Shown here piece by piece: positions 8,008-16,154 of a stretch of DNA of 64,000 nt. Numbering within the stretch: the stretch's first letter is position 1; every line of letters begins with the position of its first letter. The DNA comes from Qipengyuania proteolytica (lineage in GTDB: Bacteria > Pseudomonadota > Alphaproteobacteria > Sphingomonadales > Sphingomonadaceae): NCBI RefSeq assembly GCF_019711565.1, contig NZ_JAIGNN010000001.1, forward strand, positions 1,302,001 to 1,366,000. The letters run 5' to 3'. A program made the translations under genes and the position numbers. The notes under the pieces were generated by a model. It was not told the origin of the DNA and searched no databases. It saw nothing but the letters and a program-made list of their open reading frames with translations.

Positions 8008-9558
8008 ATGACCACGCCTGCCGCCCTCTGGAACACGCTCGAGAACCTGCCGCGCCCGACGCTGGGCGAGCTGTTCAGCGCCCTGCGCGACGGCGGCGAG
8101 GGGGCGGACGAGCCGGGCGGTGAGGAGCGCGTGGCGATGCTCTCGGGCCGGATCGAGCTCGGCGAAGGCGGCATCCTGTTCGACTGGTCGAAGACGCATC
8201 TCGACCGCGCCGTGATCGCGGCGTTCGAGGAATTGGCCGGGGCGATGGATTTCGCCGGCATGCGCGCCAAGCTGTTCGGCGGCGAGGTGGTCAACCCGAC
8301 CGAGGGGCGGGCCGCCGAACACGCCACGCTGCGCGGCACGGGCGATCCGGCCAAGGTCGAAGAGGCGATGGCGCTGATCGACCGCATGGGGATGCTGGTG
8401 GAGGCGATCCACCAAGGCGCGCTGGGCGAGGTCGAGCACCTCATCCACATCGGCATCGGCGGCAGCGCGCTGGGCCCTGCACTGGGTGTCGACGCCTTGA
8501 GCCGCGACCTCTCCTATTGCGACGTGCATGTCGTCTCCAACATCGACGGCGTGGCGCTGGAAGCGGCGTTCTCAAAGTGCGATCCGGCCAAGACGCTGAT
8601 CGCGGTGGCGAGCAAGACCTTCACCACCATCGAGACGATGACCAATGCCGAAAGCGCGCTCAAATGGCTGCGCGACAATGGCGTGTCCGATCCCGGCGGG
8701 CGCGTGATCGCGCTCACCGCCAATCCCGAAGGCGCCGTCGAGTGGGGCGTCGACGAGACGCGCATCCTGCCGTTTCAGGAAAGCGTGGGCGGGCGCTATT
8801 CGATCTGGTCCTCGATCGGTTTTCCCATCGCCATGGCGGTCGGCATGGACGATTTCCGCGCTATGCTCGGCGGTGCCAAGGCAGTGGACGAGCACTTCCG
8901 CGACACGGACGGGTCGGCGAACCTCGTCCTGCGCGCGGCCTTCGCCGATCTCTATTACACCCGCGTGCGCCGCTGCCAGACGCGCGCGGTCTTCGCCTAT
9001 GACGAGCGGCTGACGCTGTTTCCCGACTACCTCCAGCAGCTCGAGATGGAGAGCAACGGCAAGCGCGTAACCGCGGACATGAAGCCCGTCGACGGGCCGA
9101 CCGCGCCGATCACCTGGGGCGGGGTGGGCACCGACGCACAGCATGCCGTGTTCCAGCTGCTCCACCAGGGCACCCACCTGATCCCGGTGGACTTCATCGC
9201 CAGCGTTGCACCCGGCGACGATCTCGATCCCGCGCACCACCGCATCCTGCTGATGAACTGCTTCGCCCAAGGCGCGGCGCTGATGGCGGGCAAGGCGGGC
9301 GAGGACCCGGCGCGCAACTATCCCGGCGACCGCCCCTCGGCGACGATCCTGTGCGACGATCTCGACGCGGCAGCCCTCGGCGCGCTGATCGCCTTTCACG
9401 AACACCGCACCTTCGCCAACGCCGTGCTGATGGGCATCAACCCCTTCGACCAGTTCGGGGTCGAGCTCGGCAAGCAAATGGCCAAGGCGATCGAGCAGGG
9501 CGGCGAACAGTTCGATGCCAGCACCGACGCGCTGCTGGAGGCGGCGGGGCTGGGCTGA
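8008..9558 (+). CDS. pgi: Glucose-6-phosphate isomerase
   Basis: Interconverts glucose 6-phosphate and fructose 6-phosphate, a cytosolic step of glycolysis and gluconeogenesis. The 516-residue protein has PGI signature 1 (VGGRYSIWSSIG, around residue 260) and signature 2 (GVELGKQMA near the C-terminus), plus an IGIGGSALGP sugar-phosphate loop. The frame is open further upstream, but ATG 8008 with AAAGGA upstream matches the family N-terminus. Three bases separate its stop from the stop of the convergent transporter gene. Confidence 0.98.
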   Translation: MTTPAALWNTLENLPRPTLGELFSALRDGGEGADEPGGEERVAMLSGRIELGEGGILFDWSKTHLDRAVIAAFEELAGAMDFAGMRAKLFGGEVVNPTEGRAAEHATLRGTGDPAKVEEAMALIDRMGMLVEAIHQGALGEVEHLIHIGIGGSALGPALGVDALSRDLSYCDVHVVSNIDGVALEAAFSKCDPAKTLIAVASKTFTTIETMTNAESALKWLRDNGVSDPGGRVIALTANPEGAVEWGVDETRILPFQESVGGRYSIWSSIGFPIAMAVGMDDFRAMLGGAKAVDEHFRDTDGSANLVLRAAFADLYYTRVRRCQTRAVFAYDERLTLFPDYLQQLEMESNGKRVTADMKPVDGPTAPITWGGVGTDAQHAVFQLLHQGTHLIPVDFIASVAPGDDLDPAHHRILLMNCFAQGAALMAGKAGEDPARNYPGDRPSATILCDDLDAAALGALIAFHEHRTFANAVLMGINPFDQFGVELGKQMAKAIEQGGEQFDASTDALLEAAGLG

Positions 9559-9561
9559 GGG

Positions 9562-10809
9562 CTAGGCCAGCTTCAGCGCGAAGTACATCGCCGCCAGCGC
9601 CGTCATCACGACGATCGCGACCCAGTTCCACGCCCTGAACAGCGCGTCGGGGCGGGCTTCTTCGGGCATTGCGCAGCGGGTGACCACGAGGTGGTTGAGC
9701 AGCGCCACGACCGGCGCGGTCACGAAGCTGGCAGAGGTGACGAAGTCGAGGAAGGTCGTCAGGTCCTTGAGCAGGGTGAACACCGTCACCAGTGCGATGG
9801 CGACGAAGGCGAGGCAGAAACCCGCATAATCGCGGCGCGAATAGGACACGTCCTCGTGGCCCTTGAAGATCGCCAGCGAAGCGCCCGCGATACGCGCATA
9901 GGCGTCGATCCCGGCGATCACCGTGGTCAGCATCACCGAGAGGGCGGACAGCGCGGCGAGGGTCGCGACCCAGTCGCCCAGCGCTGCACGGTAGAGGTCG
10001 ACCAGTTGCCCTGCGAAGCCCGGGGCGTCTGGCAGCGGCGCGATGCCCTGCGGGTGCATGACGCCTGCTCCCATGATGCAGAAGCACACCGCCATGACGG
10101 TGGTGAGCACATAAGGGCCGAGAAAGCCGCGCCGCGCCTCGGCCAGAGAGGGGTGGGCGCCCTCGGGCAGCGCGCGGTCGCCCTCGACCTTCCACAGCGA
10201 GAGCGCGACCGAGACGTCCATCGGATTGGGCATGAACCCGGCGAGCGCGACGATGAACAACAGCGCGGCGGTCTGCTGCGTCCAGGAGAAATCGACCAGC
10301 GTCGCCCACTCGACCCGGGGGAGGACCGTGGCGGTGGTCACCAGCGTCGCGATGCAGAGGAAAGCGAGCAGCCAGCCGTTGATCCGGTCGAGCCATGCGT
10401 AGCCGCCGACCAGAAGCAGCGTAGTCGCGGCGAGGATCACCAGCGCGGCGAGCACCGGTACGGGCGCGACGGGACCGACGATCACGGTCAGGATCCCGGC
10501 GGTGGCCGCGCCCAGCGCCGCCCAGATGATCGGGACGAGCGGCATCACCAGCGCGAGGAAGAGGACGAGCGCCCACAAGCCGAGCTCGCGATAGCCCGCG
10601 AGCAGCGAACGCCCTCGCGTGTGAGCGAAATCCGAACCGAAGCGATAGGCAGGGTATTTGAGGACGTTGGCGAGCACGATCACCACCACCAGCGCCAGTC
10701 CGAACATCGCACCGGCGCGGGTCGACTGGACGAGGTGCGAGGTGCCGATAGCAGCACCGCTGAAGATGAGTCCCGGCCCCGCTAGCCGCCGCAAAATGTT
10801 ATTGCTCAT
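9562..10809 (-). CDS. NRAMP-related transporter lacking the canonical metal motifs
   Basis: A polytopic membrane protein of 415 residues with about eleven hydrophobic segments. The N-terminal GPGLIFSGAAIGTSHL lies where NRAMP/MntH proteins carry their first helix, and segment order fits the NRAMP (LeuT) fold. However, the DPGN motif of helix 1 is replaced by SGAAIGTSH, and the helix-6 MPH motif reads MPN (GFMPNPMDVSV). I therefore call it NRAMP-like, substrate unknown, rather than a manganese/iron importer. GGGAG sits eight bases before ATG 10809, and 21 in-frame codons upstream are ignored. Confidence 0.78.
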   Translation of the reverse strand: MSNNILRRLAGPGLIFSGAAIGTSHLVQSTRAGAMFGLALVVVIVLANVLKYPAYRFGSDFAHTRGRSLLAGYRELGLWALVLFLALVMPLVPIIWAALGAATAGILTVIVGPVAPVPVLAALVILAATTLLLVGGYAWLDRINGWLLAFLCIATLVTTATVLPRVEWATLVDFSWTQQTAALLFIVALAGFMPNPMDVSVALSLWKVEGDRALPEGAHPSLAEARRGFLGPYVLTTVMAVCFCIMGAGVMHPQGIAPLPDAPGFAGQLVDLYRAALGDWVATLAALSALSVMLTTVIAGIDAYARIAGASLAIFKGHEDVSYSRRDYAGFCLAFVAIALVTVFTLLKDLTTFLDFVTSASFVTAPVVALLNHLVVTRCAMPEEARPDALFRAWNWVAIVVMTALAAMYFALKLA

Positions 10810-10942
10810 CGCCCGAACTCCCCCGCTCCCGCGTAATATCTGCGCCGCAAACTTTCCGCTGTCGAGGCGCATTTCGCGCCAATTTTCAAAAGGATGTCAC
10901 CTGCAAAATGCGCAAGTTGGAGGTGCTTAACATATGATACAT

Positions 10943-10970
10943 TTGACTTTTCTGCAATTCTGAGGATTAT
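10943..10970 (+). promoter_or_regulatory. Possible sigma-70-type promoter
   Basis: TTGACT at 10943-10948 (5 of 6 consensus bases) and GATTAT at 10965-10970 (4 of 6) are separated by 16 bases. They lie in an AT-rich stretch just before the small gene at 11004. Predicted by eye only. Confidence 0.35.
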
Positions 10971-11003
10971 CGAGCGAGGAAGGAGCGGAATGGGGTCGCT
11001 TGG

Positions 11004-11180
11004 ATGGACGAGACAGATTTGCTGGAGGAATTCCGCAAGAGTTACGAGAGGCTCGCGGCGGTACGTACCTCGGCGAACGGCGATGACGCTGAACGCGTGG
11101 TGCGTCATGCGGAAATGAATTTCTATGCCACCGCCGAGAGCCTCGGCCGGCTGCTCCAGAGGCGGTCGCAGGACGCCTGA
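11004..11180 (+). CDS. Small hypothetical protein, 58 residues
   Basis: An acidic, helix-prone protein (starts MDETDLLEEF, ends RRSQDA) with amino-acid use typical of a real cytosolic protein: evenly spread Glu, Arg, Ala and Leu and no low-complexity run. A plausible promoter lies at 10943-10970. The ATG has no good Shine-Dalgarno; AAGGAG at 10980-10985 is well placed for ATG 10990 in another frame, but that frame encodes an Arg/Trp-rich unlikely peptide ending at 11118. I do not recognise a family. TspO follows on the same strand. Confidence 0.5.
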   Translation: MDETDLLEEFRKSYERLAAVRTSANGDDAERVVRHAEMNFYATAESLGRLLQRRSQDA

Positions 11181-11229
11181 GTGGCGCAAGGCGTTTGCCT
11201 TGTCTTGCGGGCGGGTCTAGCGGCTGCAC

Positions 11230-11709
11230 ATGGACTTTCCGATCATCTTTGCCATCGGCTGGGCCGTGGTCCTCGGCCTCGGCGGCGGGCTGCTCACGAA
11301 GATCGGCAGCTGGTATCGCGAGCTGAAGAAGCCCGCGTGGCAGCCGCCCGACTGGCTGTTCGGCCCGGCGTGGACGATCATCCTCGGGCTCTCCGGCTGG
11401 GCCTTCGTGCTGGCGTGGCGCGGAACGGACAGCGAGGCAGAGCGCACACTGCTGATCGCGCTCTACCTCGTGAACGGGCTGTTCCACTTTCTCTGGTCGC
11501 CGCTGTTCTTCACCCTTAAGCGCCCCGACTGGGCGCTGGTCGAGGTGCCTTTCCTGTGGCTCTCGGTGCTCGCGCTCACCGTCTTCCTGCGCGACTGGTC
11601 GGTCGCGGCGAGCTGGATGATCGTGCCTTACCTCGCCTGGGTGAGTTTCGCGGCGATCCTCAACTGGACGATCGTGCGCCTGAACCGGCCCTTCGGCAGG
11701 AGTGCCTAG
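11230..11709 (+). CDS. TspO/MBR family protein (copy 1)
   Basis: A 159-residue, five-helix membrane protein of the tryptophan-rich sensory protein/translocator family, which binds tetrapyrroles and sterols. Visible family features are KKPAWQPPDWLFGPAW in the first loop and NGLFHFLWSPLFF, where the Trp-Ser-Pro of helix 3 is typical. Many tryptophans lie at membrane boundaries. No good ribosome-binding site is seen before ATG 11230. Its last four bases overlap the convergent regulator gene. A second, diverged TspO is encoded at 22081-22632. Confidence 0.92.
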   Translation: MDFPIIFAIGWAVVLGLGGGLLTKIGSWYRELKKPAWQPPDWLFGPAWTIILGLSGWAFVLAWRGTDSEAERTLLIALYLVNGLFHFLWSPLFFTLKRPDWALVEVPFLWLSVLALTVFLRDWSVAASWMIVPYLAWVSFAAILNWTIVRLNRPFGRSA

Positions 11710-13268
11710 ACACCGATCGCGCGCAGGCCCCGCTCCAGCGTCTCGCGGGCCTCGCCCTGCGCATAAGGGAACGACCGGAAGAAGCTCGCGGCGGACAAGT
11801 CGGCATCGTCCGCGCGCGCTTTGGCCAGCCAGGCGGCGGCTTCCTGCCGCTTGCCGATGAGGTTCAGCGTCAGCGCCGCGATCAGCTTGATATGCTTGTG
11901 CGCGCCGGGCGTCAGCGCCGCGCGCTCGCCGAATTGCGCCGCCTGTTCCAGTTCGCCGAATTGCAGATGCGTCAGGGCGCGTCCGGAAATCATCGCATAG
12001 GCCATCGGGTCGAGCGGGCTGAGATCGAGGGCCAGCGCAAGGTCGCGGTCTGCCTGCCGGGCCTGGCCCGCAATCGTCGCGACCAGACCGCGGTTGTAGA
12101 CCCCTTGTGCGAAGCTGGGGCTGAGGCTGGTCGCCCGGTCGAACCAGGCGATGCTGTCGTCGAGCCGACCCTCGAGCCACGAGCAGCGCCCGAGGCTGAA
12201 ATGGCCGAAAGGGTCGAGCCGGTCGGTCTCGACCGCCTTCTGCGCCAACATGCGGGCCTGCTCGACATGCCGCCCGACCTGTTCGTCATAGGCCATGAAG
12301 GCACTCTGGAAATGGGTGAAGGACAGCCCCGCCATCGCGCGCGAAAACCACGGATCGCGCTCGAGCGCGTGGCCGAACAGGCGCGAAGCGGCCGCGTTGT
12401 CCGCAGCATTGAAGCGGTACATGTGATCGATGCCGAGGTGGAAGCTCGCCCAGGCGTCGAGCTGCGCGGCGGGCAGGCCGCGTGCGAGACGAACCTCGTT
12501 CTGCGGGATGTGCTGGAGCACGCTCTCGACAACGCCGCGCTCGATCTCGGGCCGCAGTTCCTGCAGCGACTCGATCGCGCCTTCATAGCGTTCCGACCAG
12601 ACGGTGTGCCCGTCGCGCGTGTCGATCAGCGCACAGCGCACCGACACCGAATGGCCGGTGCGTTCGATCTGTCCGGTCAGGCAATAGGTGACCGCCAGCG
12701 CGCGGCCCACCGCAATGGGATCGGCGTCGGGCCCGCGAAACCGGAAGCTCGATCCGCGCGCGATGACGAACAGCCAGTTGATCCGCGCGAGGTCCATGAT
12801 GATGTCGGCGGGCAACGCATCGGCGATGATATCGTGCGGCCCGCTCTCGCCGATCAGCGCGAAGGGCAGGACGGCGATCGAAGGGCGTGTGCTGGGCGGG
12901 GTTGCGGCTGGGGCCTCATCAGCCTCCACCACGGCGGCGACGCTTTCCTCGACCACGGCGACAAACCGAAACCCGCGTCCGTGGATCGTGCGGATGACCT
13001 TTTGCGCGGTCCCGTCGTCGCCGACTGCCTTGCGCGCGGCCTTGATCCGCGCGGAGATCGCACTTTCGGAAACGATCCGTCCGTCCCAGACCTCCTCAAT
13101 GATCTCGTCCTTCGAGACCATCCGCTCGCGGTTCGCTGCAAGCAGGAGGAGCAGCGAGAGCACCTGCGGTTCGACCGCCACACGCTCGCCGCCATGGCGC
13201 AGCTCGAAACCCTGCGGATCGAGCGCATATCCGGCGAATTTCACGACCCGGGGTGGTGGTCCGTCCAT
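11706..13268 (-). CDS. Winged-helix (OmpR/CadC-type) regulator with TolB-like and TPR regions
   Basis: A 520-residue soluble transcription regulator. Residues 1-105 form an OmpR-type winged helix (EPQVLSLLLLLAANRERMVSKDE, then RIKAARKAVGDDG and TIHGRGFRFVA). There is no receiver domain, and I see no membrane segment, unlike CadC. A middle domain (SIAVLPF... LTGQIERTG... DGHTVWSERYEG) resembles the TolB-like/FlgO domain common in such regulators, and the C-terminal half is built of TPR-like helices (AMAGLSFTHF, ALDLSPLDPMAYAM). It is divergent from the tautomerase gene, which is a possible target; the ligand is unknown. Confidence 0.88.
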   Translation of the reverse strand: MDGPPPRVVKFAGYALDPQGFELRHGGERVAVEPQVLSLLLLLAANRERMVSKDEIIEEVWDGRIVSESAISARIKAARKAVGDDGTAQKVIRTIHGRGFRFVAVVEESVAAVVEADEAPAATPPSTRPSIAVLPFALIGESGPHDIIADALPADIIMDLARINWLFVIARGSSFRFRGPDADPIAVGRALAVTYCLTGQIERTGHSVSVRCALIDTRDGHTVWSERYEGAIESLQELRPEIERGVVESVLQHIPQNEVRLARGLPAAQLDAWASFHLGIDHMYRFNAADNAAASRLFGHALERDPWFSRAMAGLSFTHFQSAFMAYDEQVGRHVEQARMLAQKAVETDRLDPFGHFSLGRCSWLEGRLDDSIAWFDRATSLSPSFAQGVYNRGLVATIAGQARQADRDLALALDLSPLDPMAYAMISGRALTHLQFGELEQAAQFGERAALTPGAHKHIKLIAALTLNLIGKRQEAAAWLAKARADDADLSAASFFRSFPYAQGEARETLERGLRAIGV

Positions 13269-13407
13269 CCGAACATCCCCGTTTGCGGCAAATCTCCATG
13301 AAACCGTCAGACATCTTCACGCCAAGGTCAAGCATCGCGCGGCCGGGCGGCCTAGCAAGGGGGCATCGGAACTGATCCGAACCCAACCTGATTTGAGGAG
13401 AATTGAT

Positions 13408-13632
13408 ATGCCGCTCGTTACCATCGACGTGATCAAGAACGTTTTCACCGACGACCAGAAGAAGCAGCTTATCGGCAAGGTGACCGAGGCCATGGTCGAG
13501 GTCGAAGGCGAAGCCATGCGCCCTGTGACCTGGGTCCGCATCATGGAGGTCGAACAGGGCGACTGGGGCATCGGCGGTCAGCTGCTCGGCGCGGCGGACG
13601 TCCACGCCTTGGCCGGCAAGAAGGCCGCCTGA
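13408..13632 (+). CDS. 4-oxalocrotonate tautomerase family protein
   Basis: A 74-residue protein starting MPLVTIDV. After Met removal, Pro1 is the family's catalytic base. It keeps the short beta-alpha-beta unit of the 4-OT group, but the C-terminal part after VRIMEVEQGDWGIGG is longer and differs from xylose-degrading enzymes, so the substrate is unknown. GAGGAG eight bases before the ATG is a strong ribosome-binding site. A hairpin terminator follows immediately, so it is probably monocistronic. Confidence 0.92.
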   Translation: MPLVTIDVIKNVFTDDQKKQLIGKVTEAMVEVEGEAMRPVTWVRIMEVEQGDWGIGGQLLGAADVHALAGKKAA

Positions 13633-13663
13633 TCGCGCACCAGAAGACCCACCGTCCCAAGCG

Positions 13664-13695
13664 AGAGGCCGCTCCCTGCCAAGAGCGGCCTCTTT
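13664..13695 (+). terminator. Rho-independent terminator after the tautomerase gene
   Basis: Perfect 11-bp stem AGAGGCCGCTC (13664-13674) with GAGCGGCCTCT (13683-13693), an eight-base loop, and a short T run. Confidence 0.85.
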
Positions 13696-13815
13696 GCGTG
13701 TTCGCATCCCATGCAGCGCAGGCGAGCCAGACTGTGCGCACTTTGCGACAATGCGAATGCGCTGACGTTTTCGCAATTGTGAGCGCGGCCAAAGAAGCGC
13801 ATTGGCGCAAGTCAC

Positions 13816-14526
13816 ATGACCGACACCAGCACGCCGACGCCCGCACCGATCAATCGCATTCAGGAAAACGTCCTTGCGCGGAGCGAACGGCGTTTGCTCA
13901 ATTGGATCTGCGCCCGGCTGCCCGGCTGGGTGACGCCCGACATGATGACCTTCGTCGGCATGGTCGGCGCGGTCATGGTCTTTGCCGGCTATGTGCTGAG
14001 CAACCTGGGCGAGGATTGGTTGTGGCTCGCCATCGGTGGGTACGCCGTGCAGTGGCTGGGCGATAGCACCGACGGCAGCCTGGCGCGGTTCCGCAAGATC
14101 GAGCGCCCGCGCTACGGCTATTTCCTCGACCACAGTTGCGACGGGCTGGCAACCACGCTGGTCCTCGCCGGCATCGGCCTGTCGCCCTATGTCCAGCTTG
14201 AAGTCGCGCTGCTCGCGCTGGCAGGTTACCTGCTCCTTTCGATTCACGCCTTCCTGAGGGTTCGCGTGCTGGGTGAGATGAAGCTGTCCTACCTCAACGC
14301 CGGGCCGACGGAATTGCGCTTCCTGCTGATCGGCTTCACGCTGGCAATGATGGGCTTCGGCGCGAGCGGAGAAGGGTGGTTCGGCCGCATCTCCGGTTTC
14401 GACATCTTCACCGGGGTTTGCGGCACGGTCATGATCGTCCTGTTCACCCAGGCGACGTGGTCGACCGCGCGCAGGCTGGCCGTGGAGGAACCCTCGCGCA
14501 ATGCGGAGTGGCGCGGAAACGATTGA
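13816..14526 (+). CDS. CDP-alcohol phosphatidyltransferase family membrane protein
   Basis: Membrane enzyme of phospholipid head-group transfer. The 236-residue protein has the CDP-alcohol signature DSTDGSLARF followed by GYFLDHSCD (D..DG.AR, then G...D...D, about residues 82-110), and five or six hydrophobic segments. The exact alcohol acceptor cannot be read from the sequence; phosphatidylglycerophosphate synthase and inositol- or choline-type activities are all possible. It stands alone between the tautomerase terminator and the helicase gene. Confidence 0.9.
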   Translation: MTDTSTPTPAPINRIQENVLARSERRLLNWICARLPGWVTPDMMTFVGMVGAVMVFAGYVLSNLGEDWLWLAIGGYAVQWLGDSTDGSLARFRKIERPRYGYFLDHSCDGLATTLVLAGIGLSPYVQLEVALLALAGYLLLSIHAFLRVRVLGEMKLSYLNAGPTELRFLLIGFTLAMMGFGASGEGWFGRISGFDIFTGVCGTVMIVLFTQATWSTARRLAVEEPSRNAEWRGND

Positions 14527-14719
14527 CTTTTTGCGCTGCAGCATCCACATGGCCGCCATCGAAGCGCGCTAGCCAGCGTGAAGCGGCGATGTGAGAGACA
14601 TCCATCGCCCCGGCCGCGCCTCGGTCTTTTTCCAAGGACTTCCCTTTTCACGCGGGTCGTTTGACACCCGCGCCGCGCGACCAATCCGTCTGCGCGCCGC
14701 ATATCGAATGCGAGTTTTA

Positions 14720-16090
14720 ATGACGCAATTTACCGATCTCGGGCTGTCGCAGCCCGTTCTCCAGGCCCTCGACCTCAAGGGTTATTCGACGCCGACGCCG
14801 ATCCAGGCACAGGCCATCCCGCCCGTGCTCGAAGGGCGCGACCTCATGGGCATCGCCCAGACCGGCACCGGCAAGACCGCGGCCTTCATGCTGCCCTCGA
14901 TCGACAATCTGCGCGAGGCGGAGCGGCAGACGCCGTTCAAGTCCTGCCGCATGCTGGTGCTTGCGCCCACGCGCGAGCTGGCCGGCCAAATCGCTCAGAG
15001 CGCCAAGGATTACGGAGCGCTCGCGGGCCTCAAGGTCCAGTCAATCGTCGGCGGCACCTCGGTCAACAAGGACCGCAACAAGCTGCACCGCGGGACCGAC
15101 ATCCTCGTCGCGACGCCCGGTCGCCTGCTCGACCTCATCGACCAGAAGGCTTTCACTCTCGACAAGGTCGAAATCCTCGTCCTCGACGAGGCCGACCAGA
15201 TGCTCGACCTCGGCTTCATCCACGCGCTGCGCCGGATCAGCCAGCTCGTCCCGGAAGAGCGCCAGACGCTGTTCTTCTCCGCCACCATGCCCAAGCAGAT
15301 CCAGGAACTGGTCGGCAAATATTGCCGCAATCCGGTCAAGGTCAGCGTCACGCCGGAGAGCACCACGGCCGAGCGCATCGACCAGTATCTGTTCATGGTC
15401 CAGCAGGACGAAAAGCAAACGCTGCTCGAAATGATCCTGTCGGAACGCCACAAGGTGCCCGGCACATTCGAACGCGTACTGATCTTCGCCCGCACCAAGC
15501 ATGGTTGCGACCGGATCGTGAAGCGGCTCGGCCAGGTCGGGATTCCGGCCAATGCCATCCACGGCAACAAGAGCCAGCCGCAGCGCGAGCGCGCGCTCGA
15601 CGAATTCAAGCGGGCCAAGACCCCGATCCTGGTAGCTACCGATGTCGCCGCGCGCGGGATCGACATCCCGGGCGTCAGCCACGTCCTCAACTACGAACTG
15701 CCGAACGTGCCCGAGCAATACGTCCACCGCATCGGCCGTACGGCGCGCGCGGGCAAGGACGGCATCGCCATCGCCTTCTGCGCCGAGGACGAGCGCGATT
15801 ACCTCAAGGACATCCGCAAGAAGACCGACGCCGAGTTCGAGCGCCTGCCGCTGCCCGACAATTTCCGCGCCGTGGTCGACGGTGTGGGGCCGACGAAGCG
15901 CGAGCAGAAGCCGAAGCTGGCGCGGCCCAAGGTGCGCCCGGCTGGCGGTGCCGCAAAGAAGCCCAGGCCCAAGCAGAAGCACCCGGCGCGTGCCGGCGCG
16001 CCCAAGCGCGAGGGCGCACCCGCCGGTGGCCGCCCCGGCGGCAATCGCAACCGCAACCGTAACCGCAATCGCGCGCGCAGCGGAACCTAA
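14720..16090 (+). CDS. DEAD-box RNA helicase (RhlE-like)
   Basis: ATP-dependent RNA helicase, 456 residues. All DEAD-box motifs are present in order: PTPIQAQAIP (Q), AQTGTGKTAAF (I), PTRELAGQ (Ia), TPGRLLDL, DEADQMLDLGF (II), SATMP (III), RTKHGCDR (IV), ATDVAARGIDIP (V), HRIGRTARAG (VI). A basic Lys/Arg/Pro-rich tail ending in Asn-Arg repeats follows, as in RhlE/RhlB-type helicases acting in mRNA decay or ribosome assembly. I chose ATG 14720; an in-frame ATG lies 12 bases upstream. The 193-base leader contains a 7-bp hairpin (14651-14657 with 14666-14672), so cold-shock-type leader control is possible but unproven. Confidence 0.95.
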   Translation: MTQFTDLGLSQPVLQALDLKGYSTPTPIQAQAIPPVLEGRDLMGIAQTGTGKTAAFMLPSIDNLREAERQTPFKSCRMLVLAPTRELAGQIAQSAKDYGALAGLKVQSIVGGTSVNKDRNKLHRGTDILVATPGRLLDLIDQKAFTLDKVEILVLDEADQMLDLGFIHALRRISQLVPEERQTLFFSATMPKQIQELVGKYCRNPVKVSVTPESTTAERIDQYLFMVQQDEKQTLLEMILSERHKVPGTFERVLIFARTKHGCDRIVKRLGQVGIPANAIHGNKSQPQRERALDEFKRAKTPILVATDVAARGIDIPGVSHVLNYELPNVPEQYVHRIGRTARAGKDGIAIAFCAEDERDYLKDIRKKTDAEFERLPLPDNFRAVVDGVGPTKREQKPKLARPKVRPAGGAAKKPRPKQKHPARAGAPKREGAPAGGRPGGNRNRNRNRNRARSGT

Positions 16091-16154
16091 GTCGGACCTT
16101 GCCAAGGCGCTACTCGTTGGCGAGAGACACCTCTCACGCTGACAGGAGCGCCGC

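Noticed and set aside
10990-11118. Peptide of 42 residues from ATG 10990 with a well-placed AAGGAG
   Set aside because: Sequence is rich in Arg, Trp and Cys with no protein-like pattern; the overlapping 58-residue frame at 11004 looks more natural. The ribosome-binding site keeps some doubt open.
11556-13301. 581-codon plus-strand frame across the winged-helix regulator gene
   Set aside because: Antisense shadow of the regulator; no motif and no ribosome-binding site.
14651-14672. 7-bp hairpin in the helicase leader as a terminator or thermosensor
   Set aside because: No T tract and only seven pairs; it does not cover the start codon. Mentioned only as part of the helicase leader.
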